Assembly: GCF_000282455.1 (NCBI RefSeq) | Contig: NZ_AKJG01000106.1 | Coordinates: forward strand, 26,159-90,158 | Direction: 5' to 3' | DNA from: Pseudomonas sp. GM74 | GTDB taxonomy: Bacteria; Pseudomonadota; Gammaproteobacteria; Pseudomonadales; Pseudomonadaceae | Length of the DNA: 64,000 nucleotides | Shown: positions 16,748 through 25,362 of the stretch, in pieces | How positions within the stretch are numbered: position 1 is the first letter of the stretch | Layout of the letters: every line of letters starts with the position of its first letter | Notes under the pieces: model-generated | The model's input: the letters and a program-made list of their open reading frames with translations, nothing else | Told to the model about the DNA's origin: nothing | Database searches by the model: none | Made by a program: the position numbers and the translations under genes

Positions 16748-18342
16748 CGGCCAGCCGTTTTTTTCGATTGGTGATAAAGAAGTCCGGTCAACGGAAGCGA
16801 CAGCACAACCATCAATAAGGCGTAGGGCGCAGCGGCTGCGTAATCGATTTCACTGGTCAAGGCCCAGAATCCGGTCGCCAGGGTGCGCGTGCCGTTCGGG
16901 GCCAGCAACAGGGTGGCGGTCAATTCGTTGGTGATCGCCAGGAACACCAACGCCGCGCCGGCGGCTGCCCCCGGTGCGGCCAGGCGCAAGGTGATCAGCC
17001 ACAGTGCCCGGGCCGGCGAACGGCCAAGGCTGCGAGCGATGTTTTCCAGTTCCACCGGGGCCTGGGCAATGCCTGCGCGCAGGCTCACCAGCGCACGGGG
17101 CAAGAACATCAACAGATATGCCAGCAGCACAGTGAAGGTGGTCTGGTAGATCGGCCGGGCAAAATGGATCGTGACGGTTACCAGGGCCAGCGCCACGATA
17201 ATGCCCGGCAAGGAGCTGGTGATGTAGTTGCAGCTTTCCAGCACCCGTTGCATTCGACCGGGGTAGCGGATTGACAGCCAGGCAATCGGGATTGCCGCGC
17301 AGGTGGTCAGCGCCGCGCCCGCGATGCCGAGCAGCAGGGTTTGCTCCAGGGCGGGCAACAATTCGGCCATGTCCCAGACTTCCACACCGCCGGCGATGAG
17401 CCACTTGCCCAAGGTGATCAAGGGCACGCCCAGGGCCAGGGCGCAGGTCGCGATTTGCAGCGTCAGCGAGAGCAGGGTGGAGGCCGGTTTCAGGCACACG
17501 ACCCGTTGCTCCCGGGCACTTCCGGAGCCGACGCGAGCGTAACGCGCGGAACCCCGGGCAGCGGATTCGGCCGTCAACATCGCCAGGCAACACAGCGCCA
17601 GCACACTGGCCAGCATGTGCGCGGCCGCACCGTTGAAGGTCGATTTGAACTGATCGAAGATTGCGGTGGTAAAGGTGTCGAAGCGGATCATGGCGTACAG
17701 GCCATATTCGGCCAGCAGGTGCAGGCCGACCAGCAAGGCGCCGCCGCAGATCGCCAGGCGCAATTGCGGCAACACCACGCGGAAAAACACTTTCCAGGGC
17801 TTGAGCCCCATGGATTCGGCGACGTCTTCGATGGCTGGATCGAGCCGGCGCAAGGTGGCCGCTACCGGCAAATACAGGAACGGGAAGTAGGCGATGACCG
17901 AGACCAGGACACCGGCGAACAAGCCGTGAATCGGTGGCACCAGGCTGACCCAGGCGTAGCTGTGAACAAACGCAGGCACCGCCAGTGGCGCGGTGGCCAG
18001 CAACGACCACCAGCGCCGCCCCGGCAGATTCGTGCGTTCCGTGAGCCACGCCAGCGTCACCCCCAGCGCGACGCACAAGGGAATCGTCAGCAGCACCAGC
18101 AACACGGTGTTGACCAGCAGTTCACCGACCCGAGGGCGGAACACCAGGGTCACAACGGTTGACCAGCCTGTCTGCAGGGACACGCCGATAACGTAGGCGA
18201 TCGGTAGCAGCGCCAGTAATGAAACCAGCACCGACAAACCGATCACCCATACACCGCCACGTCCCGCAAAGACTCCGCGGGATCGTCGACGCAAATGTGC
18301 GGGTGCCGCCTCAGCGACCCCCGCAGGCAGGGTTTCTGGCAT
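16744..18342 (-). CDS. Ferric-iron-type ABC importer permease (FbpB-like, fused)
   Basis: A 532-residue inner-membrane protein with about 12 helices in two homologous halves, the FbpB/SfuB arrangement. Each half has an EAA loop: EDVAESMGLKPWKVFFRVVLPQ at about 192-213 and ELENIARSLGRSPARALWLITL in the second half. These contact the ATPase. I start at ATG 18342; a TTG one codon upstream is less likely. It lies 4 bases after the binding protein gene and overlaps the ATPase gene, so the three are co-translated. Confidence 0.9.
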   Translation of the reverse strand: MPETLPAGVAEAAPAHLRRRSRGVFAGRGGVWVIGLSVLVSLLALLPIAYVIGVSLQTGWSTVVTLVFRPRVGELLVNTVLLVLLTIPLCVALGVTLAWLTERTNLPGRRWWSLLATAPLAVPAFVHSYAWVSLVPPIHGLFAGVLVSVIAYFPFLYLPVAATLRRLDPAIEDVAESMGLKPWKVFFRVVLPQLRLAICGGALLVGLHLLAEYGLYAMIRFDTFTTAIFDQFKSTFNGAAAHMLASVLALCCLAMLTAESAARGSARYARVGSGSAREQRVVCLKPASTLLSLTLQIATCALALGVPLITLGKWLIAGGVEVWDMAELLPALEQTLLLGIAGAALTTCAAIPIAWLSIRYPGRMQRVLESCNYITSSLPGIIVALALVTVTIHFARPIYQTTFTVLLAYLLMFLPRALVSLRAGIAQAPVELENIARSLGRSPARALWLITLRLAAPGAAAGAALVFLAITNELTATLLLAPNGTRTLATGFWALTSEIDYAAAAPYALLMVVLSLPLTGLLYHQSKKTAGR

Positions 18343-18346
18343 CAAT

Positions 18347-19360
18347 TTAGAGCAGTCCGGCCTGTGTCATCAGCTCCACGGCTTTTTTACTGTCGAGTTT
18401 CGAAGCATCGACAGTCGGCGCATCGAGTTGATTCAGAGGCACCAGTTTAGGGTTGGATGCAGCGCCTTTGCCCACGGCGTATTCAAACGACTTGCCGTTC
18501 TTCAGGACAGCCTGGCCATCCTTGCCGGTAATGTATTTGAGAAACGCTTGGGCTTGTTCCTGGTGTTTGCTGGAAGCGAGGACGCCGCCGCCGGAGATGC
18601 TAACAAAAGCGCCCGGGTCTTTGTGCTTGAAATAGTGCAGGGCGGTGTTCTTGCTGTTTTCGCCCGTCTTGGATTGATCTACCAGGCTGTAATAGTGGTA
18701 GATCACGCCGCTGTCGATCTGCCCGGCGTTCACCGCCTTGAGTACCGAACTGTTGCCACGGTAGTTGGCGTAGTTGGTTTTCATCGCCTTGAGCCACTCC
18801 AGCGTGGCGGCCTCACCCTTTTGTTCGAGGATGGCCGCGACGATGGCCTGGAAGTCCGCACCACCCGGCGATGCACCCCAGCGACCCTTCCAGCTCGGCG
18901 AAGCCAGGTCCATGATCGATTTCGGCAGGTCGGCTTCCGGCAGTTTGCCCGGGTTGTAGACGAACACCGTGGAGCGCGCGGCAATCCCGACCCACTTGCC
19001 GTGGGCTGGACGGTAGGCGGAGTCAACCTGCTCCAGCGTGGCCTTGTCGACAGGCGCAAACAGCCCGGCGTTGTCGACCAGGACCATGGCCGGGGAGTTT
19101 TCGGTCAGGAACACGTCCGCCGGAGAAGCCGCGCCTTCCTGCACGATCTGATTGCCCATCTCGGTATCATCGCCGTTGCGCAAGGTGACGGGTATACCGG
19201 TCTCCTGGGTAAAACCCTCGACCCAGGCCTTGCTCAGGCCTTCGTGTTGCGCGTTGTACACCACGATGCCGACGGAGTCAGCGGCATAGATCTGGCCGGC
19301 GCTCAGCAAAGCGGTGGCCAGCAGGGCTTTTTTCAAGAACGAAGGGATTTTTGGAATCAT
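18347..19360 (-). CDS. Ferric-iron-type periplasmic binding protein (FbpA-like)
   Basis: A 337-residue exported protein. The signal peptide runs to about residue 25, with a likely cut after QIYA. The mature part is a bacterial solute-binding fold with VVYNAQHEGLSKAWVEGF near its N-terminus and a YHYYSL segment, the tandem tyrosine pair used by FbpA proteins to ligate ferric iron. The ATG at 19360 follows GGAG and gives a proper signal peptide; 21 extra in-frame residues upstream do not fit one. A Fur-box-like palindrome lies 62 bases upstream, supporting iron-repressed expression of the operon. Confidence 0.9.
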   Translation of the reverse strand: MIPKIPSFLKKALLATALLSAGQIYAADSVGIVVYNAQHEGLSKAWVEGFTQETGIPVTLRNGDDTEMGNQIVQEGAASPADVFLTENSPAMVLVDNAGLFAPVDKATLEQVDSAYRPAHGKWVGIAARSTVFVYNPGKLPEADLPKSIMDLASPSWKGRWGASPGGADFQAIVAAILEQKGEAATLEWLKAMKTNYANYRGNSSVLKAVNAGQIDSGVIYHYYSLVDQSKTGENSKNTALHYFKHKDPGAFVSISGGGVLASSKHQEQAQAFLKYITGKDGQAVLKNGKSFEYAVGKGAASNPKLVPLNQLDAPTVDASKLDSKKAVELMTQAGLL

Positions 19361-19422
19361 TCTGCGAGCTGCTCCTGGTGCATTTTTTTGAAAGTCATGC
19401 GCATTCAAACGCCAGTTAACCA

Positions 19423-19439
19423 ATGCGAATCATTTGCAT
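19423..19439. promoter_or_regulatory. Candidate Fur box for the iron importer operon
   Basis: ATGCGAAT-C-ATTTGCAT is a near-perfect palindrome (one mismatch per arm) with the AAT-C-ATT core of Fur sites. It is 62 bases upstream of the binding protein start codon, a normal place for an iron-repressed promoter. Confidence 0.7.
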
Positions 19440-19630
19440 GTTTTTGAAGTGCGGGAAATGTAGAGATCCAAATGAGAAAATAACGTCAAAAAAACCGTTA
19501 ATACATGTAATTTTCATTCAGATTAGCAGCACTGTGCCCACTGTGGTTCGACTCGTCCATAAAATGATGATGTCGATCAGGAACTGACGCAGTTGGGGAT
19601 GCCTCCCGGCCCTTTTTGGTGTCTTCTGCG

Positions 19631-21352
19631 TCAGGGCAGGATTGGCGGGAAGATCAGGACCTGCATATCGCCGCGGCGATAATGCTTGCCGTCGGTGGGC
19701 AGCGCCTCGACTTCCTGAACCTCGGCGACGCTGTTGACCCGCATCACCACCCCGACCGAGCCCTTCTTGCGCGCCTCGTTCATCCATTGCCCGACGTCTT
19801 GCAGGGTCACCTTGCGCGAGGCCGCCGCGGGATCCTGGAGGCCGTATTTCATTTCACCGACCACGTTGTACAGCGCAACGTCCGGTCGCCTGGTCAGCCA
19901 CGACAAGGCCGAGGCCGCTCCCAGGTCGTTACTCAGCAGCGTGGTGGCCTGGTTCAGGCTGTCCAGGTGTTCGGAGATAAACCGGTCGGGCATCTTGCTG
20001 TCGACGATCAGGCCCGGCATGGCGGCGGGAAGCAGCGCCACCAGCAGCCAGATGCCGAGGGCCGGCATCGCCCATAACGTCAATGGCCGCAGGATTTGCA
20101 GGGCGTTGGCGATGATCCAGCCCAGCAGCACGATGAACGCCAGGGACAGGCTGAACATCTCGGTATTCTCGAAAATCTCTTTGCTCGATTGCAGGTAAAG
20201 CAACGCAACCAAGGCCGTTGTGGCGATGATGACGTTGAGCCATCCGTTGAAACGAATTGTCCGTGATCTGGATTGTTCCAAAAGGCCGGTCAGCGCGTGA
20301 CCCATCAGTAGCGCCAGGGGCAACAGGCAAGGCATGATGTAGGTTGGCAACTTGCCGCTGCTCGTGCTGAAAATCGCCAATGGCAGCAACAACCAGAGCA
20401 GGAGAAAACCGCCGACAGGCTGGCGTTTGTTGTTCCAGGCCTGGATGAATGTCGTCGGCAACAACACAGCCCAGGGCAGGGCGCAAACCACCAGCATCGG
20501 CAGGTAGAACCACCACGGACGGGCGTGTTGCGCGTTGTCGGCGGCGAAGCGGCGTACGTGTTCGTTCCAGAAGAAGAAATTCCAGAAATCCGGTTCCTGA
20601 TGATGGATGGCCTGCGCCCAGGGCAGGCAGAGGGCCACCGCTACTACAACTGCCAGTGGCCCGTATCGCAACAACTCGCCGATGCGGCGCTGCCAGACCA
20701 TGTAGGGCAGGGCGATCACCGCCGGCAGCAGCCAGGCCAGAAGGCCCTTGGTCATGAAGCCCATGCCGCAGGCAATGCCCAGGACTGCCCAGGCGCCCAG
20801 CCGGGCACGGGTGGTGCGGCTGTCAATGGCGGACCACAGGCAGGCCAGGCTCAGGTTGACCCACAGGGTGAACTGCGGGTCGAGGTTGGCATACCCGGCC
20901 TGACCGGCAACTAACCCGAAGCTCATGTACAACAGTGCGCAGGCGAAGCTTTTGCGCGGATCGTTCCAGAACCGGCGGGCAATCAGGTAGGTCAGCCACA
21001 CACTCACCCCGGTAGACAGTGCAGACGCGATACGCACCCCGAACAGATTGTCGCCAAACACCGCCTGACCGATGGCGATCATCCAGTACCCGGCAATGGG
21101 TTTTTCGAAATAACGAAGGCCCAGCAAGTGCGGCGAGATCCAGTTTCCACCCTGCAGCATTTCCTGGCTGATCTGGGCATAACGGGTTTCATCGGGAATC
21201 CACAGGCCGTGACTCATCAGCGGCAACAAGTAGAACGCGATGAACGCCAGGAACAAGGCCAATAGCATCCAGCGCTCGCTGGCCGGCGCCGTTGGGGAGT
21301 ACAGGGGGGAAGAATGGCCGGCAAATTTGGGCAACGGCTGATTTGACGTCAT
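19631..21352 (-). CDS. Second ArnT paralogue, lipid A glycosyltransferase
   Basis: A 573-residue membrane protein closely similar to the operon ArnT along its whole length. It shares SHGLWIPDETRYAQISQEML with the catalytic Asp-Glu, YFEKPIAGYWMIAIGQA, RKSFACAL, GYANLDPQFT and ACGMGFMTKGLLAWLLP. It has a 25-residue N-terminal extension before the first helix that the operon copy lacks. It is about 5 kb from the arn operon, downstream of an Ais-like gene on the same strand. All key motifs are intact, so it is probably active, perhaps with a different acceptor phosphate, lipid A species or expression pattern. A 9-bp inverted repeat (CTGACGCAG / CTGCGTCAG, 19584-19634) spans its stop codon. Confidence 0.92.
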   Translation of the reverse strand: MTSNQPLPKFAGHSSPLYSPTAPASERWMLLALFLAFIAFYLLPLMSHGLWIPDETRYAQISQEMLQGGNWISPHLLGLRYFEKPIAGYWMIAIGQAVFGDNLFGVRIASALSTGVSVWLTYLIARRFWNDPRKSFACALLYMSFGLVAGQAGYANLDPQFTLWVNLSLACLWSAIDSRTTRARLGAWAVLGIACGMGFMTKGLLAWLLPAVIALPYMVWQRRIGELLRYGPLAVVVAVALCLPWAQAIHHQEPDFWNFFFWNEHVRRFAADNAQHARPWWFYLPMLVVCALPWAVLLPTTFIQAWNNKRQPVGGFLLLWLLLPLAIFSTSSGKLPTYIMPCLLPLALLMGHALTGLLEQSRSRTIRFNGWLNVIIATTALVALLYLQSSKEIFENTEMFSLSLAFIVLLGWIIANALQILRPLTLWAMPALGIWLLVALLPAAMPGLIVDSKMPDRFISEHLDSLNQATTLLSNDLGAASALSWLTRRPDVALYNVVGEMKYGLQDPAAASRKVTLQDVGQWMNEARKKGSVGVVMRVNSVAEVQEVEALPTDGKHYRRGDMQVLIFPPILP

Positions 21353-21534
21353 GACTCGACCTTGGCGCCGGGACGGCTGGTTAAAGAGTGATGGGTAACT
21401 TGCTGGAGGGAAAACCGGAATGATATTGGACAGTGAGAAGTTCTTTTCATACTTCTCGCTGTTTGTTCAGGTGTCATTCAGCCAACTTTGAATTAACTTG
21501 TTGCCAAAGTTGTCGATCCGCAATGGCGGAAGTT
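21353..21534. promoter_or_regulatory. Gap between Ais-like and second arnT genes with two hairpins
   Basis: Two inverted repeats stand out. CAGTGAGAAGT (21431-21441) pairs with ACTTCTCGCTG (21451-21461) with one mismatch. CAACTTTG (21483-21490) pairs perfectly with CAAAGTTG (21505-21512). Inside the second loop is TGAATTAACT, which recurs upstream of the Ais-like gene. The region probably holds the promoter of the second arnT and may attenuate readthrough. Confidence 0.4.
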
Positions 21535-22185
21535 TCATTTTTGTAAAAGAGTGTTCCAGTCTTCGGCATTCACAATGCCGAGTACTTGCAATTGACCATT
21601 GCCATCGATGTGGACAAACAACGCGCTGCCATACTCGGCGTCCTTCGCCGAATGCTTGAGGCCGGTCTGTTTTTCAAAGTCAGCGATGCAACCGCTATGG
21701 GTCACCAGCACCAGGTTGCGATGGGCCACCTTGTGCGCCACGACATCGTTACGCAGAGTCGTGCCGCAGGTCGCCAGCCATTCCTGAGTCCGTGGGTCGC
21801 TGCTGAACATGTAATGCGCGGTCTGCACGGTGCGTGTAACGGGGCTGGTCAGGATGTCGGTCTGTGACAGACCCAGGTGTGCGAGACCTTGCCCGACAAC
21901 GGCCGCCGCTTCACTGCCGACACGGGTAATGCCGTCAGCCGGGCCCAGGCATGGGTTGCTGGAACGGTCGCAACGTTCGGTATGACGAACCAGCACCGCG
22001 ATCTCGCCGGCACTCCAGTGTTGCAGCAATCGGGCCCGGGCTTGCGCGCTCTCCTGGGCCAGGTTGGTCGGGGATTTGGGCCACAGGACAAAACCGGTGG
22101 CCAGCAAGCCGACGGTCAGTGCGCCAATGGCCGCGACCGATCTGGACAGGCGCGAAGACGGTTTACGCAAGACGGGGTTGACCAA
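21535..22185 (-). CDS. Ais/PmrG-like periplasmic histidine phosphatase
   Basis: A 216-residue protein with an N-terminal membrane helix (about 15-35, signal or anchor) followed by a histidine-phosphatase fold. The phosphohistidine is in VLVRHTERCDRS and the second catalytic His in LVLVTHSGC. The RHxERCDRSxNxCL pattern and the adjoining DGIT closely resemble Ais/PmrG, the LPS core heptose(II)-phosphate phosphatase of enterics, and distinguish it from phosphoglycerate mutases. The first start is a TTG at 22185 with GGTGG upstream; no ATG or GTG lies before the helix. Its position next to a second arnT suggests a joint role in remodelling LPS phosphates. Confidence 0.82.
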   Translation of the reverse strand: MVNPVLRKPSSRLSRSVAAIGALTVGLLATGFVLWPKSPTNLAQESAQARARLLQHWSAGEIAVLVRHTERCDRSSNPCLGPADGITRVGSEAAAVVGQGLAHLGLSQTDILTSPVTRTVQTAHYMFSSDPRTQEWLATCGTTLRNDVVAHKVAHRNLVLVTHSGCIADFEKQTGLKHSAKDAEYGSALFVHIDGNGQLQVLGIVNAEDWNTLLQK

Positions 22186-22424
22186 GTTTTTCCACCATCG
22201 GAGCGCCAGGAAAGTGCTGTTGATAAAGTCCGAAACAGCATAAAAAAATCCACCTGGACCAAGTTCGGTGAATTAACTGCAGCGAAAGTTACAACTCTGC
22301 AAGTGTCAGGGCAGTGAAAGGAATGTGAAAAAATTGCAGGGGAGGGTACCGCTAGTCATTAGCCGGTTACTGGGAATTGTTATCTTTTTCTGTTGCGCAG
22401 AATTACAGCGGAACACAGAAGGGA

Positions 22425-22457
22425 CGGATCAACGGCGAACTTGTCGCCGTTGATCCG
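22425..22457. terminator. Strong hairpin downstream of pqiC
   Basis: A perfect 14-bp inverted repeat (CGGATCAACGGCGA and its complement) with a 5-base loop lies 17 bases beyond the pqiC stop and just after a run of eight or more G. There is no T-run, so it is either an atypical terminator or an mRNA 3'-end stabiliser. The rest of 22186-22473 is gene-free and should contain the promoter of the Ais-like gene, including TGAATTAACT at 22269-22278. Confidence 0.6.
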
Positions 22458-22473
22458 GGGGGGGGGAAGGCGT

Positions 22474-23031
22474 TCAGGGTGCGGGGCAACTCGCCTGTGG
22501 TTTGACGGCCGTCTGGCTGATCAGCGCGGCCAGGCGTTTGACGTTGTTTTGCTGGGCAAGCACCAGGTCATCGATGGTCGCGCCGGAGGGCGTTTGCAAG
22601 GTACTGCGGCAAATCACCCGGGCCGTGTCGCCGGTGCTGGCACTGCGCAGGCGCCATTCCACGTCCATCAAGGCGTACTGGCCGGGGACCGAGTCAAAAC
22701 GCTGCACATCGATCCGCACCGAATGTCGGCCTTGTACAGGACTGTTACTCAGTTGATCAACCAGCGCACTGCGCAATTCGTCCACGAGGGTAGCGCCCCA
22801 CCATTGGGTTTCCAGGATCACCAGGCCACTGTTGCCCTCGCGAATGACGATCTGCGCGCGATCGACCTGGGGCGGCACGCTGAGCATCTCGATCTCGATC
22901 ACCCCGACGGTGGTCCTTGAGTGATTGCCTTCCTGGGCCGGGGTCAGGGTGTGGAATTGAATCGGGTCACTGCGGCAGGCGGCGAGCAGCAACATCGCGG
23001 TGACCAGGGTGAACTTCAGCGGTAAAGCCAT
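22474..23031 (-). CDS. pqiC: PqiC, outer-membrane lipoprotein of the Pqi lipid-transport complex
   Basis: A 185-residue lipoprotein of the ABC-type transport auxiliary (DUF330/YmbA) family. The signal peptide ends in LLLAAC, a lipobox with Cys19. The conserved IQFHTLTP near the mature N-terminus and the VPPQVDRAQIVIR segment are typical. I start at ATG 23031, preceded by AGGAG; the in-frame TTG at 23052 overlaps pqiB and lacks a ribosome site. PqiC is thought to dock the MCE tunnel of PqiB at the outer membrane. Last gene of the operon. Confidence 0.9.
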   Translation of the reverse strand: MALPLKFTLVTAMLLLAACRSDPIQFHTLTPAQEGNHSRTTVGVIEIEMLSVPPQVDRAQIVIREGNSGLVILETQWWGATLVDELRSALVDQLSNSPVQGRHSVRIDVQRFDSVPGQYALMDVEWRLRSASTGDTARVICRSTLQTPSGATIDDLVLAQQNNVKRLAALISQTAVKPQASCPAP

Positions 23032-23048
23032 GGGTATTGCTCCTGTGT

Positions 23049-24725
23049 TCAATTGCGCGGCGGCCCTTGCAGATCCATGGGCGCGGCATTGTTCGGACGG
23101 CCGCGAAGCAGCGATTCCGGATGCCGTCCCAGGTAATCCGAAAGATCACGCAAGGATCTCGACGTGCGTCCCAGTTCATCCAGGGTTTGCCCCAGTTTTT
23201 CCCGTTGCGGCGAATCGTCGGCCAAGGTCGAACTGGCGGACTGTAGGGTCGAATTGGCGGTTTCCAGGGTCTTGCTGACATCCGACAGGGTGGTTTGCAC
23301 GCCAGGCAGGATCTTGCCGTTGAATTGCATCATGCCTTTGCGCAGTTCGACGAGATTGCCATCGAGATTGCCGGCGATGCGCTCGATCGGCAGTTTGTTG
23401 ATCTTGTCGACCATGGATTCGAGTTTTTCCTGCAATTGCTCGAGGCTGCCGGGAATGGTTGGAATCATGACCGGGCGTGCGTTTGCATCGAAGGCGACTT
23501 TGTCGGCCTTGGGGTAGAAGTCCAGGGAAATGTACAACTGGCCGGTCAGGAAGTTGCCGGTGCGGGCCTGGGCTCGCAGGCCGTTTTCGATAAAGGTGCC
23601 GATCAGGCGCACGCCCCCGGCCTCGTCATTGGGGTCATGATTGAGTGCCTTGAGCATTTTGATGTGGGCCTGGCCCAGGCGTTGCGGGTAAATCACGATT
23701 CCGACGTTGATCGGAAAGGAACGTTTTTTCTCGTCGTAATCCAGATTGACCGCCACCACCTTGCCGATTTCCACACCGAGAAATTCCACCGGGGCATCGA
23801 CCTTGAGCCCACGCAGTGCCTGGTCGAAGCGCATGGCCAGGTATTGCGGCTTGCCGTTTGGCGGGGCGAGGGCGGTTTGTTGGTCTTCGAACAGTTCGTA
23901 GGCGTACTCTGCGGCAGCAGGCTTATCGTTGGGGCTGTAGTCGGGCGCGCGGAAGGCAATGCCGCCCACCAGCAAGGACGACAAGGATTCGGTCTTGACC
24001 GCAAAACCGTTGGCGCCGACGTTCACGTCAATGCCGCTGGCGTTCCAGAAACGGGTGTTTTCTGTGACGTACTTGTCATTGGGGGCATGGATGAACAGCT
24101 CTATGTTCACGCCTTTGCCATCCGGGTCCAGCGCGTAGGCCACCACTTGGCCCACCGGGATCTTGCGGTAATAGACCGGGGAGCCGATATCCAGCGACCC
24201 CAGATCCTGGGTGAACAAGGTGAAACGCTTGCCCGGCTCGCCGTAGGTGATGGGTGGCGGGTTCTCCAGCCCCGTGAAGTGTTTTGCCCGGCCGTTGGCC
24301 TGGCCGATATCGGCACCGATGTAATCGCCCGACAGCAGCGTATCGATACCGGACACACCGCCCGCTCCAATGCGCGGCCGCACTACCCAGAACTGCGAGT
24401 CCTCGCGGGTAAAGCTTTCGGCCTGCTTGGCCAGCTTGATGGTGGCGTTCACACTCTTCTGGTCGTTGCTCAGTTCCACATCCGAGACTTGGCCAATCAC
24501 CACATTACGGTACTTGACCTCGGTTTTATTCGCGGTCAGGCCGCTCCCGGTCTTGAACGTGACAACAATGGTCGGACCTTGCTGCAGAATGCTGTGAACC
24601 ACCAGCGAAATACCCACCAGCACCGCGACGATCGGCACGATCCAGACCAGCGAAACGCTGAAACGGCGGGTCTTGATCGGCGCCGGCCCGGGGGCTTGCG
24701 GCCCGTCAGTGGCTTGTGACTTCAT
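23049..24725 (-). CDS. pqiB: PqiB, MCE-domain intermembrane lipid transport protein
   Basis: A 558-residue protein anchored by one N-terminal membrane helix (about 24-44) and carrying three MCE domains in the periplasm. Visible MCE pieces are GSGLTANKTEVKYRNVVIGQV, the second repeat DLGSLDIGSPVYYRKIPVGQV and the third APVEFLGVEIGKVV. A long C-terminal helical segment from about 430 would form the tunnel seen in PqiB. ATG 24725 has AGGAGG 6 bases upstream; an upstream in-frame ATG adds 5 residues but sits in that ribosome site. It overlaps the end of the second pqiA gene by 20 bases. Confidence 0.93.
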   Translation of the reverse strand: MKSQATDGPQAPGPAPIKTRRFSVSLVWIVPIVAVLVGISLVVHSILQQGPTIVVTFKTGSGLTANKTEVKYRNVVIGQVSDVELSNDQKSVNATIKLAKQAESFTREDSQFWVVRPRIGAGGVSGIDTLLSGDYIGADIGQANGRAKHFTGLENPPPITYGEPGKRFTLFTQDLGSLDIGSPVYYRKIPVGQVVAYALDPDGKGVNIELFIHAPNDKYVTENTRFWNASGIDVNVGANGFAVKTESLSSLLVGGIAFRAPDYSPNDKPAAAEYAYELFEDQQTALAPPNGKPQYLAMRFDQALRGLKVDAPVEFLGVEIGKVVAVNLDYDEKKRSFPINVGIVIYPQRLGQAHIKMLKALNHDPNDEAGGVRLIGTFIENGLRAQARTGNFLTGQLYISLDFYPKADKVAFDANARPVMIPTIPGSLEQLQEKLESMVDKINKLPIERIAGNLDGNLVELRKGMMQFNGKILPGVQTTLSDVSKTLETANSTLQSASSTLADDSPQREKLGQTLDELGRTSRSLRDLSDYLGRHPESLLRGRPNNAAPMDLQGPPRN

Positions 24726-25362
24726 CCGTGACCTCCTCATTGTTTGGGTTTTCCCGTTCTTTATCCCAGATCATGCGCGGATCGAAACTCATTGCCGAAA
24801 GCATGGTGAACACCACCACCAGACCAAAGAACAGAATGCCCGGGCGCGGCTCGATGTCGGCCAGGGCCTGGAATTTCACCAGCGAGGCGACCAGTGCGAC
24901 CACGATCACATCGAGCATCGACCAGTAGCCGATGACCTCGACGAAGCGGTACAGCGTCGACCGCTCTTTACGTGCCCACTCGCTGTCGCGGTGCACGGTC
25001 ACAAGCAGCAGCGTGATGGCAACGAACTTGATGCCCGGCACTGCGATACTGGCAATGAAAATGATCAGGGCGATGTCCCAGGCTCCGGCCTGCCAGAACT
25101 CCAGCACGCCGCTCATGATCGTGCTGTCGGCGCCATGGCCGACCATTTCGGTGTTCATTACCGGCAGCAAATTGGCGGGGATGTAAAACACCAGGGCCGC
25201 AATCATGTAGGCCCAGGTGCGGGCCATCGAGTTGGTTTTGCGTCGATGCAAAGGCGCACCGCAACGCTCGCATTCGTGAGGGTCGCCAGTCATGTCGCAG
25301 GCCAGCCCGCAGCTGTGGCACAGGCACAGGTTGAGCTCGTCGGCGTACGGAGGCGTGCTCAT
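24706..25362 (-). CDS. pqiA: PqiA second half, membrane protein
   Basis: A 218-residue inner-membrane protein with a zinc-ribbon-like N-terminus (CLCHSCGLAC...CERCGAPL, two Cys pairs) and four membrane helices. It corresponds to the C-terminal half of E. coli PqiA. The start is the ATG overlapping the preceding stop as ATGA; a slightly earlier ATG at 25374 is less likely. Together with the next gene it supplies the membrane partner for PqiB. Confidence 0.9.
   Translation of the reverse strand: MSTPPYADELNLCLCHSCGLACDMTGDPHECERCGAPLHRRKTNSMARTWAYMIAALVFYIPANLLPVMNTEMVGHGADSTIMSGVLEFWQAGAWDIALIIFIASIAVPGIKFVAITLLLVTVHRDSEWARKERSTLYRFVEVIGYWSMLDVIVVALVASLVKFQALADIEPRPGILFFGLVVVFTMLSAMSFDPRMIWDKERENPNNEEVTDEVTSH

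Noticed and set aside
19584..19634. 9-bp inverted repeat as terminator of arnT2
   Set aside because: The arms are 33 bases apart, one arm overlaps the stop codon and no T-run follows, so support as a terminator is too weak.
19518..19787. 89-codon minus-strand ORF after arnT2
   Set aside because: It overlaps the arnT2 3' end in another frame, is Arg/Gly/Gln rich and lacks any motif or good start.
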